Below are positions 32,988 through 40,883 of a stretch of 64,000 nt of DNA, piece by piece (the first letter of the stretch is position 1; every line of letters begins with the position of its first letter). The position numbers and the translations under genes were made by a program. This stretch comes from Methylacidimicrobium sp. B4. Its GTDB lineage: Bacteria; Verrucomicrobiota; Verrucomicrobiia; Methylacidiphilales; Methylacidiphilaceae. The stretch lies in contig NZ_CP066203.1 in assembly GCF_017310545.1 (NCBI RefSeq), positions 1 to 64,000 of the forward strand, read 5' to 3'. The notes under the pieces were generated by a model. It was not told where the DNA came from. It saw only the letters and a program-made list of their open reading frames with translations, and ran no database searches.

Positions 32988-34388
32988 ATGATTCCCGCAC
33001 AAAAGACGCAGATCCCGGGGCCCCGCTCCTCCGAGCTTTGCACCCGGCTGCGTCGGTGGGAGTCCCGGAACGTGACCTTTCTTTCTGCGGACTTTCCGAT
33101 CTTCTGGGAGCGTGCGGAAGGGGTGAACGTCTGGGACGTCGACGGAAACCGCTATCTCGACCTGACGGCGGGATTCGGCGTGGCGGCCCTGGGATACTCC
33201 GTTCCCGGGATCGCCCTCGCCGGCAGGACGCAACTGGAGCGGCTTGCCATCGGCATGGGGGACGTCCATCCCTCTGCGGAAAAGGCCAGGCTTTTGGAGG
33301 CCCTTTCCCGGGTCACCTTCGAGGCCTGGGGCCGGGGGGAGGCCAAGTCGATCCTCGGCTGCTCGGGCAGCGATGCCGTGGAGGCGGCGATGAAGACCGC
33401 ATGCCTGGCGACGGGGCGCCCGCAACTGATCGCTTTCCGGGGGAGCTATCATGGGTTGGCCTACGGGGCAATGGAGGCGACCGAGCTGGGCGATTTCCGC
33501 AAGCCTTTCTTGGAGCAGATGGCTGGGCGGGTCCGCTTCTTGCCCTTCCCGAACTGCTGGCGGTGTCCCTGGGGCAGGGGCGAGCGTCCTTCGTCGGAAT
33601 GCGATCCGGGTTGCCGTTCCGCTCTGGCCGCGGAGCTGAAGGCGGCCTTGGCGACCCGGGCTGCGGGAGCCATTCTCGTCGAGCCGATGCTTGGGCGGGG
33701 AGGCATGGTCCCGCCTCCCGATTGGTTCCTGCCGCTCCTGCGCGAGGTGGCGGATGAGGAGGGTGCGCTTCTCATTCTCGATGAGATCTTTACTGGATTT
33801 TTTCGTACCGGGCCCCGGTTTGCTTGCGAACGGTGGAAGGTGGTGCCCGATCTGCTCTGCGTCGGGAAGCCGCTCGGAGGCGGTTTCCCGATCTCGGCCT
33901 GCATCGGCCCGAGGGAAGTGATGGACGTCTGGCCGGAGTCCGATGGAGAGGCGCTTCACACGAGCACCTTCCTCGGAAGTCCTCTCGGCTGCCGGATGGC
34001 CTGCGCTTTTTTAGAGGAGATCGAGGAGCGGTGCCCGGGGTTGGCCGTGGAAGAAAAAGGCGGACGGCTGCTGGCCGGGCTGCGCGATCTGACCTTTCCG
34101 GGATCCCCCCTGCGGCACGCACGGGGATCCGGGCTCTTTGCGGGCGTGGAGGTGACGGACGAAGGGGGCAGGCCGAATCCCGCGTTAGCCGGAAGGTGGA
34201 GCACCGCGCTGTTGCAAGCGGGCGTGATTCTGCTGGCGGGTGGCCCCGATCGTCATGTGCTCTCCTTTACTCCCCCGCTGGTCGTCACCGGGGAGGAGCT
34301 GGACTGGTCGATCGCCGCCCTGCGCTCCGTCCTGGAACGCCTGATCGCTCAGCCGGGCTCCTTGCCGCTGTCCATGTCGAAGCTGTAG
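32988..34388 (+). CDS. Class III aminotransferase with four-cysteine insert
   Basis: This 466-residue PLP enzyme is of the class III group (4-aminobutyrate, acetylornithine and related transaminases). The PLP-binding landmarks are GCSGSDAVEAAMK, FRGSYHGLAYG, ILDEIFTGFFRTG and the Schiff-base lysine K294 in CVGKPLGGGFP. An insert at about 188-210 has cysteines C190, C193, C205 and C209 (NCWRC, then CDPGC), a cluster known from some GABA-transaminase-like enzymes and possibly holding a metal. The substrate is uncertain. The ATG at 32988 gives a normal N-terminus. The 3' end overlaps the convergent Dabb gene by 40 bases. Confidence 0.88.
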   Translation: MIPAQKTQIPGPRSSELCTRLRRWESRNVTFLSADFPIFWERAEGVNVWDVDGNRYLDLTAGFGVAALGYSVPGIALAGRTQLERLAIGMGDVHPSAEKARLLEALSRVTFEAWGRGEAKSILGCSGSDAVEAAMKTACLATGRPQLIAFRGSYHGLAYGAMEATELGDFRKPFLEQMAGRVRFLPFPNCWRCPWGRGERPSSECDPGCRSALAAELKAALATRAAGAILVEPMLGRGGMVPPPDWFLPLLREVADEEGALLILDEIFTGFFRTGPRFACERWKVVPDLLCVGKPLGGGFPISACIGPREVMDVWPESDGEALHTSTFLGSPLGCRMACAFLEEIEERCPGLAVEEKGGRLLAGLRDLTFPGSPLRHARGSGLFAGVEVTDEGGRPNPALAGRWSTALLQAGVILLAGGPDRHVLSFTPPLVVTGEELDWSIAALRSVLERLIAQPGSLPLSMSKL

Positions 34389-34660
34389 CGGATGACCCGC
34401 TTGGCATGCGCATCGAGGATCTGCCGTTCGAACTGATAGTAGATTGCGTTGCGCTGCACGAACGCGAGCTTCTCGAGCGAGTCGATGTCGAAGGAGAGGA
34501 AAAGGGAGAAGGGATCGGCGGGATCGAGGTTTCGGCCTACGCGCAGGTTGTGGATATCCGGAAGCTTGAGCAGCAGGATCCGAATCTCGATCAGGAGCTG
34601 ATCTTGCTCGGCCGCAGTGGTGGAAGGGAGCGTTTCTAGAAAGCAGATGTGATGAATCAT
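34349..34660 (-). CDS. Stress-responsive A/B-barrel (Dabb) domain protein
   Basis: The 103 residues form a single Dabb domain: IHHICFLETLP at the start, a helix, RVGRNLDPADPFSLFLSFDIDSLEKLAFVQ in the middle, and HAKRVIRYSFDMD at the end. Dabb proteins are small dimeric ferredoxin-fold barrels whose role is mostly unknown, some linked to stress. The gene overlaps the 3' end of the aminotransferase on the other strand by 40 bases. Confidence 0.8.
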   Translation of the reverse strand: MIHHICFLETLPSTTAAEQDQLLIEIRILLLKLPDIHNLRVGRNLDPADPFSLFLSFDIDSLEKLAFVQRNAIYYQFERQILDAHAKRVIRYSFDMDSGKEPG

Positions 34661-34750
34661 GACGGGCTCGCTTATTGGTGGTGCCGCAACAATCGAATGC
34701 TCCCCTTAGCATAGGGGAAGGGCAAAGGCAAATTTCCTCGACAGGGTCGC

Positions 34751-35416
34751 ATGGCGGCGGCAAAGCTTTCCTCGATGCTCGGCAAGCTCTTGAAAAAAGC
34801 GGAGCTGGCGAAAAAAGCATCCGCCGCCCCTCGTCCCGAGGATTCCTCCCTGCTCGCGAGTGTCTCTCCTCACGAGAAGCCTTCCTCATCCCGGGCCTTG
34901 CCTCTTGCTGCTTCGCCGCGACCCGCGCGAGCGAACCCGGAGTTGCTCCTGGCCGGTGCCGGCCGGGTCGTTGCGTCAACCGCCCCGATGCCGGAATCGT
35001 CGACACGCGGGCAGGAGGCGAGCTTCCTTGGGGCTGGGGTGCAGCTCCGGGGAGCGCTTGCTTCTTCCGGCGGGCTCGTCCTCAACTGCCGCTTCTTGGG
35101 CACGGTTTACGCCCCGGAGGGGATCGTCTGGATCGGTCCCGAAGCGGACGTACGGGCGGACATCAGAACCATGGACCTACAAGTGGAAGGGAAGGTCCGA
35201 GGCAGCCTTTCGGTCCAAAATTCGCTCGACTTGCGGAAAGGAGCCGACGTGCAAGGGAGCATTCGATGCCTGCGCCTGCAGATCGCGGAAGAAGCCGTCT
35301 TTCGAGGCCCATGCGAATGCTTCCCTCCGGAGCCGAGCCGGCCGGGGAAGACACCCCGTGGACCGGATCTGTACGGCTTCTTTATGACCGCGCGGATCGC
35401 CTCGGTGCGGATCTAA
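34751..35416 (+). CDS. Bactofilin-family polymer-forming protein
   Basis: The 221 residues have a basic, Ala/Ser/Pro-rich N-terminus (about 1-90) and a bactofilin domain (about 90-190) of short beta-helix turns: GVQLRGALASSGGLVLNCRF, VWIGPEADVRADIRTMDLQVEG, GSLSVQNSLDLRKGADVQGS. Bactofilins assemble into filaments at the inner membrane and guide cell shape or polar placement of other proteins. The C-terminal tail (about 190-221) is unusual in being Cys- and aromatic-containing. No partner peptidase is adjacent. Confidence 0.85.
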   Translation: MAAAKLSSMLGKLLKKAELAKKASAAPRPEDSSLLASVSPHEKPSSSRALPLAASPRPARANPELLLAGAGRVVASTAPMPESSTRGQEASFLGAGVQLRGALASSGGLVLNCRFLGTVYAPEGIVWIGPEADVRADIRTMDLQVEGKVRGSLSVQNSLDLRKGADVQGSIRCLRLQIAEEAVFRGPCECFPPEPSRPGKTPRGPDLYGFFMTARIASVRI

Positions 35417-35463
35417 GACGCGGGGACACGAGCCGCATGGCTGCGCAATCCCGCAGAAGCTCC

Positions 35464-36354
35464 TCAACGGCTGGGCGTGCAGAGAGGGCGTCCCACGATG
35501 TCCTCCAGCACGGTGAGCGGGGATAGCTCGGGATGCCGCAGGGCCGCCCGCGGCAGGTGAAAGGTCTGTTCCAGCAAGTACTGGCCGGAATCCACCGCGT
35601 GGAGCGCCTGGTCGGTAAAGCACATCCAGGTCGTGTGCGGAGGAAAGGCGAACGGCTCCTGCGGGCTCTGCCGCTGATACTCCATGTCGAGCTTGCCCTG
35701 ATCATGGAGACCGAGCATGTAGTGGTCGTAGAGGCTGCGGTATCCCTTGGTGACTCCAGTGAGGGAGAGCAGGAAGCGCGAGGCCGGAATCGGTGAAGCG
35801 ACGCGGGGGGCAAACCGCTGGGCGTACTCTCGAAACCCTTCCCCGATTCGCCAACAGCGGGGCTTGCCCTCCGGGTTGACATTGCTGAACACCCGCAGGA
35901 TCCGCCGGCCCCCCGTCGGACGAGAAGGGAAGGCGTCGACATGAAGACGGGTGTCATCCTTCCGGTAGGAGGAAGCTCGGCCGGCGATCTCGATCGGCCG
36001 AAAGCTCGTCCTCGCCTGCATCAGAGAGGCCGCGTAGGTCGGGAAGAGGTTCAAAAGAAGATCGCGGGTGCTGTCCGCGTATCGGCGAAGCATCCGCGAA
36101 AGAGCGGTCTTCTCGGTTTCGCTCCCGCTGACTCCCCAAATCTTGCCGGTTTCCCGCTCAAAGCCGATGTTCTTTGCCCCACCCGAGCTCCATGTGGGCC
36201 GAAGAAACGCCTCTTCCTCCGGCAAGAGCGCGAAGGCGAGGTGAGGGAAGTAGAGGACCCGTCCCTCTTCCAGGTTGTCGATCGCCCGGGCTTGTACCTC
36301 CGCGGGAACGGCCTGCGTCCAGGAGTCTCCGGGCAGCTCAAGGATCGAGCTCAT
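35464..36354 (-). CDS. kdoO: Kdo 3-hydroxylase (Fe(II)/2-oxoglutarate-dependent KdoO type)
   Basis: The 296 residues match the KdoO family, which hydroxylates the Kdo sugar of lipid A inner core to Ko using O2 and 2-oxoglutarate. The iron-binding facial triad is H138-x-D140 in TRLHVDAFPSRPTGG, with the distal His at H252 in QALHAVDSG. RVFSNVNPEGKPR and the Trp/Phe-rich region SSGGAKNIGFE are also typical. Presence of this gene implies a Kdo-containing lipopolysaccharide. It is the last gene of a minus-strand series with the 67-aa protein, rpmB, rpsR and the DksA-like gene, with 60 bases to the preceding gene. Confidence 0.88.
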   Translation of the reverse strand: MSSILELPGDSWTQAVPAEVQARAIDNLEEGRVLYFPHLAFALLPEEEAFLRPTWSSGGAKNIGFERETGKIWGVSGSETEKTALSRMLRRYADSTRDLLLNLFPTYAASLMQARTSFRPIEIAGRASSYRKDDTRLHVDAFPSRPTGGRRILRVFSNVNPEGKPRCWRIGEGFREYAQRFAPRVASPIPASRFLLSLTGVTKGYRSLYDHYMLGLHDQGKLDMEYQRQSPQEPFAFPPHTTWMCFTDQALHAVDSGQYLLEQTFHLPRAALRHPELSPLTVLEDIVGRPLCTPSR

Positions 36355-36414
36355 GGTCGTATCGACGGCGATTCACGGGAACGCGGCCAGGTAGACTTCG
36401 CGCAGGCCGAGCGG

Positions 36415-36618
36415 CTACCGGCTCTTTTTGAGGATCGGCAGGCCCGTTCGATCGCTCTCGGATACCACGTATCCTTTGGGAAGAGCATCGATGGCCCCGT
36501 CACGCGGCTGAGTGGAGAAGAAATAGAGAGTGACTTTGTGGCCGTTGCGCAGGGTCTGCTCGCGGGCATGCAGGTAATAGGTTTTTCCGGACTTTTTGCT
36601 AACGACATGGAACGGCAT
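36415..36618 (-). CDS. Conserved 67-residue protein of unknown function
   Basis: This short basic protein has phrases GKTYYLHAREQTLRNGHKV and GAIDALPKGYVV and the ending RTGLPILKK, found in small conserved proteins of several phyla without a known role. A GGAGGAAG ribosome binding site sits 6 bases before the ATG at 36618, which is strong evidence that it is translated. It follows rpmB by 34 bases and is probably cotranscribed with the ribosomal protein genes. A nucleic-acid-binding role would fit the basic composition but is not shown. Confidence 0.8.
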   Translation of the reverse strand: MPFHVVSKKSGKTYYLHAREQTLRNGHKVTLYFFSTQPRDGAIDALPKGYVVSESDRTGLPILKKSR

Positions 36619-36652
36619 GAATCTTCCTCCTCGGCATTATCCCCTCATTCGC

Positions 36653-36919
36653 TTACTCTAAAATCCCCGCTTCCCGGAGGGTCGCATAGGCTCCCTTTTT
36701 GCTGAGCGTCTTGAGCCCTCGAGCCGAAAGCCGCAGGGAAACCCATCGGCCGAGCTCCGGGATAAAGAGCTTCTTTCTGCGCAGGTTGGGAAAAAAGGTT
36801 CGGGGTGTGTTTGCGGTGACGTGGGTGCCGATGCCCCCTTCCTTCTTCGGCTTACCCTTGCGCCGGATCGCGTGACCGCGAGTCGGACGCTGACCTAGGA
36901 TGCAACATCTGCGGGCCAT
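36653..36919 (-). CDS. rpmB: 50S ribosomal protein L28
   Basis: The 88 residues match L28: MARRCCILGQRPTRGHAI at the start, then VTANTPRTFFPNLRRKKLFI, and SARGLKTLSKKGAYATL near the end. L28 sits near the E site of the large ribosomal subunit. Cysteines C5 and C6 are present, but the full zinc ribbon of C+ L28 forms is not. It lies 16 bases after rpsR on the same strand. Confidence 0.95.
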   Translation of the reverse strand: MARRCCILGQRPTRGHAIRRKGKPKKEGGIGTHVTANTPRTFFPNLRRKKLFIPELGRWVSLRLSARGLKTLSKKGAYATLREAGILE

Positions 36920-36935
36920 GAAAAACCTTTCTGAG

Positions 36936-37163
36936 CTACTTCAGGAGCAGCACGTTGCGCGCTCTTTTAATTTCCTGCGTTAGCTTTCTGTGAAGCTTAG
37001 CAGGCATCCCCGTGATCCGTCGAGGAAGAATGCGCCCGCTTTCTGTCGTGAACTTGCGCAGGAGATCGGTGTTGCGAAAGTCAATGGCTTCCGCATTGAT
37101 GTCGACTCTTCGCCGGCTTTCCGTACTCGAACGACGGCTGCGGCCTTTTCTCTTTTTCTTCAT
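36936..37163 (-). CDS. rpsR: 30S ribosomal protein S18
   Basis: The 75 residues match S18: the core [43 protein letters not shown] is nearly canonical. S18 binds S6 on the platform of the small subunit. The ATG at 37163 (MKKKRKGRS) has a GGAG 9 bases upstream; a GTG three codons earlier is the alternative. The usual partner rpsF is not adjacent; instead S18 is sandwiched between a DksA-like gene and rpmB. Confidence 0.95.
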   Translation of the reverse strand: MKKKRKGRSRRSSTESRRRVDINAEAIDFRNTDLLRKFTTESGRILPRRITGMPAKLHRKLTQEIKRARNVLLLK

Positions 37164-37197
37164 TGCGTCCACTCCAACCTGTGACCTGACCTCTGAG

Positions 37198-37878
37198 TCA
37201 ATCTCCGGGAGACTCTCGTTCCTCCGACGATTCTTCCTCTTCCTCGGTCGTGGCTTCCGCGCCTTCGCCGAACTGAGGAACCGATTCCCACCGGCGCTCG
37301 AACCGGCTCTGCAGCTCTACCTGACGCTGACACTCCACGGTAAAGCGTGCGTGGGGGACCGCCTCCAGCCGCTGCAGCGGGATCGGTTTGCTCGACATTT
37401 CGCAAACGCCGTACCTTCCCGTTTCAATCCGCTTGATCGCTTCCTCGACTTCGTAAAGTGCATCTTGTTCCTGCGAAAGCAAGCTCAAGGCAAAATCCTT
37501 GTCGTAAGCTTCGGTCCCCGCATCCGCCTGATGCATTCCGAACCCGCTCGCCTCGCTGCCTTCCGGACGAACGCGCAGGGAGTCCTGAGCGATGCCCTGC
37601 ATCTGCCCGAGAATGTCATCGCGCAACTCGACCAGCCGCTGCCGCTGCTTTTCCAGGAAAGCTTGGCGACGCTTCGGCGGAAGATCGGCGAGCGTAAGCG
37701 TGGACGGCGCCTCGAAAGCTTCTTCTTTTGCTTTCCCGCCGGCGGGTGGCTCCCCATGCTCGCCCTTCTTCGAGTTCGCTTTCTTCGCAAGAGGAGCGGC
37801 CGCGGGTGACCCTGCGCCCGTTTCTTCGAGCTTCTCCGTCGTCTCCTTCGCGGTCTTCTTGCTGCTTTTCCCAGGCAT
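37198..37878 (-). CDS. DksA/TraR-like protein with incomplete zinc finger
   Basis: This 226-residue protein has a Lys/Glu/Ala-rich N-terminal half (about 1-75) and a DksA/TraR-like C-terminal domain. A coiled coil with [16 protein letters not shown] (about 122-137) is followed by the finger region [32 protein letters not shown]. Of the four zinc ligands only C159 and C183 remain; the partners are S162 and Q186. In DksA the coiled coil enters the RNA polymerase secondary channel and works with ppGpp. The ATG at 37878 is the only Met that keeps the domain. It heads the rpsR-rpmB group, so it could couple growth signals with ribosome supply (inference). Confidence 0.82.
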   Translation of the reverse strand: MPGKSSKKTAKETTEKLEETGAGSPAAAPLAKKANSKKGEHGEPPAGGKAKEEAFEAPSTLTLADLPPKRRQAFLEKQRQRLVELRDDILGQMQGIAQDSLRVRPEGSEASGFGMHQADAGTEAYDKDFALSLLSQEQDALYEVEEAIKRIETGRYGVCEMSSKPIPLQRLEAVPHARFTVECQRQVELQSRFERRWESVPQFGEGAEATTEEEEESSEERESPGD

Positions 37879-37888
37879 CGCGCCGGAC

Positions 37889-37917
37889 AATATGCGAAGG
37901 AGTGCTGTCTTTGCCAA
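37889..37917 (-). promoter_or_regulatory. Candidate promoter of the DksA-like/rpsR/rpmB group
   Basis: On the minus strand TTGGCA (37912-37917) and CATATT (37889-37894) are spaced by 17 bases, a five-of-six and a four-of-six match to sigma70 boxes. Transcription from it would begin only a few bases before the ATG at 37878, giving an almost leaderless mRNA. This agrees with the absence of a ribosome binding site there, but the match could be chance. Confidence 0.35.
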
Positions 37918-38128
37918 GGACTTTTTCCTCGATTCCAGCTCTTGCCGCGCTTTTTCCCGTCTCGCTGCAGCGAGCGCCCCAAGGGGGGGCTCTGGTCCCC
38001 CGGCGATTCCTGTGAATCGGCGGCATGGCAGAAGGCGCCCGTGCTTCCTGCCCATGGGCTCGGCCGGGTTCGAAGGCTCCGGGCTCGTTTTCCTGGGATG
38101 GAGGATCCAAAACGAGTAGATTGACCCG

Positions 38129-40876
38129 ATGCGTCCGGAGAGGAGCTTTCTCGGGTGGGACCGCCCTCTTGCGGACCAGGTTGCCGAGTGGCTTTTCCAG
38201 AGATGCAAGAGGGGCCCGTGGGCCGATCTGTCCCGCTGGCTCCTGATCGTTCCCACGCGGGAGTCGGGAAGGATGCTGAGAGGGGCGCTCTGCCTGCGCA
38301 GGCCGGAAGGATTCCTCGCCCCTCGCGTTGTCACTCCCATGGAGCTCTATGGGCGGAACCGAGGCGTGCCTGAACGGTGGGCGGGTCCCACGGCGCGGCT
38401 GTTGGCATGGACGCAGCTGCTTCTTTCGGAGCAGGCCGCAGATCGCTCTCTCTTTCCCGGCGGGCCTGCGGAGTCGAATTTTGCCTGGGCCCTGGGCATC
38501 TCCCGAAGCCTCTGCCAGGCGCAGGACCTGCTTTCCGAAGGTGGCTTGACCTTTTCCACCGCCCGGGAGGCGGCTGGGCATTTCGAGCCGGAACTTTGGC
38601 TCCGGTTGGCGCAATGGGAGGAGCGGTATCGAGCGATCTTGGCAGGCTCGGGCTTGCGGGATCCCATGGAAGGCCGGCTCGAAGCGCTCAAGAAGGGTTG
38701 CTGGGATTTCGAGAGCGATTCGGTAATTCTCGTCGGCTGCCCCGATCCCCATCCGCTCGCCTTGCGCCTGCTCCAGGCGGTCTTGCCCGAGCGAGCCTGT
38801 TCGGTGTTGATCCATGCCCCCGAAGCGGTCGCCTGCGGCTTCGACGCATGGGGCGTGCCCGATCCGGCCTTTTGGCAGAGCAGGCGCTTGCCGTTTTTGC
38901 CCGCCACCCGGATCTATGCGGAGGAGGGGGAGATTGCCCGCCGAACGGCGGATCTGGTGCGCGCCCATCGGTCGCGGGAGGCGGTCACGATCGGCGTCTG
39001 TGACCCCCGACTGCTTCCCGATCTGCGCCTCTCTCTGGAGGAAAGCGGAATTCCCGCATTCGATCCAGGCGGCGCTCCCGCCCGTGGGTCGGCCTGGCCT
39101 TCCTTGCTCGCCGATCTCCGCGAGCTCCTGCGGGAGAAAAGCATCGGGGCGTTTCGCCGGCTGCTTTGCCACCCCGCGGCAGCTGCCTGGATGGGTCTAC
39201 CGGAAAACGGAGCTCCCCGTGCGTTCCTGCTCGAAAGGCTCGACCGGGCGGCATCGCGGACGCTGGCGAGGGATTTCGAGGGGGTGGCGCGGCGGGAGCC
39301 GGCCCTCGCGCCTTTTGCCGAGAAGGTGAAGCGCTTTCTCTCCGAGGCGCGGGAGGAGCCTCTTGCCACGCTCCGGGTGCTTTTAGAAGAGCTGCTTCGT
39401 CAGCAAGGAGGTGGAGAGGGTCTCCGAGCCCTTTCGGACGAGCTGGCGGCCGCGCTAGAGGAGATGGATGCTCTCGGCGGATCGGCGCTACGGCCCTTGG
39501 ACGCTGCGGAAGCGCTCGATCTTCTCACCGACCGGCTCGCGCGGCCGTCGCTGCCGGAGGAGCGCCCCCAGGAGGCGGTCGAGCTCCGGGGCTGGCTCGA
39601 GCTGCTCTGGGACAATGCGCCTCACCTCATCCTGGCCGGCTTTCACGAAGGATCGGTTCCCGAGTCGGTCACCCACGACTTTTTGCTCCCGGCTACTCTG
39701 CGCGAGCGGCTCGGCCTGCGAACCAATGCCCAGAGGGAGGCAAGGGATGCCTATCTCTTCGAGGCGCTCGTCGCGCAGCGGAGAGAACGGGGCCGGGTCG
39801 ATCTGCTGGCCTGCCGCTTCCGCCGGGAGGGGGAGCCTCTTTTCCCCTCGCGCCTTCTCTTCCGCTCTTCTCCCGAGGAGCTGCCCGGCCGCGTGCGGCG
39901 TGTGCTGGAGGTGCGCGATTCGCCGCCGCGCGCTCAGCCTGCGGCAAGCGACTCGTTTCGGCTGCAGATCGGCCCATTGCGCTGGGAGGGAGAGAAGAGG
40001 CTCTCGATCACGGCCTTGCGGGATTACCTGGCTTGTCCCTTCTTCTTCTTCCTTCGTCGGGTCCGGAGATGGGAAGCGGTCGAGGCGCTACGCGAGGAGC
40101 TCGACGCGCGGGAGTTTGGCGCCCTGCTGCACGATGTCCTCTCCGATTTCGGACGCGAGGAAGCCAGGAAGCGGTGCGATCGGAGCGAGGAGATCGAGGA
40201 GTGCTTGCGTACTCTTCTCTCCTGCCGCCTTCGGGAGCGCTTCCCCGAGGGATTTCCTTCGGCGGTCGCACTGCAAGCCAAGGCCCTCGAGGGAAGGTTA
40301 GCGGGATTCGCGCGTGCGCAGGCCGCCGAGGTGAGGCGAGGGTGGACGATCGTCTCGGTCGAAGAGCCGATTTCGCTTGCGATCGAGGGTTGGGAGATCG
40401 AGGGGAGGATCGACCGGGTCGATCGAGATGCGGAGGGGAGAGTGCGCCTCCTCGACTTCAAGAGTGCGGAGCGAGCCCTGAGCCCGAGGCTGGCCCATCT
40501 GTGTGCGGCCGCCGGCAGCGACGGCCCGGCACAGGCCCTCTTTGATTGGCGGGGCAAGAGGCTTCGGTGGAGAGATTTGCAGCTCCCCCTCTATGCGGCG
40601 GCCTGGCGTCGGAAGAATTCCGGCCTTTCCGATCTCGAGGTCGCCTACTTCGTCCTTCCGAAGGATCGGGCGCAGGCGGGCGTTCGGGAGTGGAAGGAGT
40701 GGAGCCGGGAGCTGGAAACCGAAGCGCTCTTGTGTGCTGCCCGGATCTTGCGGGCCATCGAGGAGGGGCGATTCTGGCCGCCGGCCGATTCGCTCGAATG
40801 GGAGCGGGAGCCGTGGCGAAGCTGGTTTGACGGTCGTCCCGGGGAGCTGGTCTCCCCACTCCTTGCGTCTGCCTAG
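38129..40876 (+). CDS. addB: AddB-like nuclease/inactivated-helicase subunit with PD-(D/E)XK domain
   Basis: This 915-residue protein resembles the AddB side of AddAB/AdnAB-type recombination enzymes. The N-terminal part is helicase-like without a good Walker A (LLIVPTRESGRMLR at about 38-51). The C-terminal part holds a RecB-type nuclease: IEGRIDRVDR with catalytic Asp, LLDFKSAER (D776, K778), and QLPLY (Q818). The start of the nuclease domain (TALRDYLACPFFFFLRRV) is typical, but only one of the four AddB iron-sulfur cysteines is obvious. It is followed 7 bases later by the AddA-like gene, supporting a two-subunit enzyme for double-strand-break resection. Confidence 0.85.
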   Translation: MRPERSFLGWDRPLADQVAEWLFQRCKRGPWADLSRWLLIVPTRESGRMLRGALCLRRPEGFLAPRVVTPMELYGRNRGVPERWAGPTARLLAWTQLLLSEQAADRSLFPGGPAESNFAWALGISRSLCQAQDLLSEGGLTFSTAREAAGHFEPELWLRLAQWEERYRAILAGSGLRDPMEGRLEALKKGCWDFESDSVILVGCPDPHPLALRLLQAVLPERACSVLIHAPEAVACGFDAWGVPDPAFWQSRRLPFLPATRIYAEEGEIARRTADLVRAHRSREAVTIGVCDPRLLPDLRLSLEESGIPAFDPGGAPARGSAWPSLLADLRELLREKSIGAFRRLLCHPAAAAWMGLPENGAPRAFLLERLDRAASRTLARDFEGVARREPALAPFAEKVKRFLSEAREEPLATLRVLLEELLRQQGGGEGLRALSDELAAALEEMDALGGSALRPLDAAEALDLLTDRLARPSLPEERPQEAVELRGWLELLWDNAPHLILAGFHEGSVPESVTHDFLLPATLRERLGLRTNAQREARDAYLFEALVAQRRERGRVDLLACRFRREGEPLFPSRLLFRSSPEELPGRVRRVLEVRDSPPRAQPAASDSFRLQIGPLRWEGEKRLSITALRDYLACPFFFFLRRVRRWEAVEALREELDAREFGALLHDVLSDFGREEARKRCDRSEEIEECLRTLLSCRLRERFPEGFPSAVALQAKALEGRLAGFARAQAAEVRRGWTIVSVEEPISLAIEGWEIEGRIDRVDRDAEGRVRLLDFKSAERALSPRLAHLCAAAGSDGPAQALFDWRGKRLRWRDLQLPLYAAAWRRKNSGLSDLEVAYFVLPKDRAQAGVREWKEWSRELETEALLCAARILRAIEEGRFWPPADSLEWEREPWRSWFDGRPGELVSPLLASA

Positions 40877-40883
40877 GGGGGAT

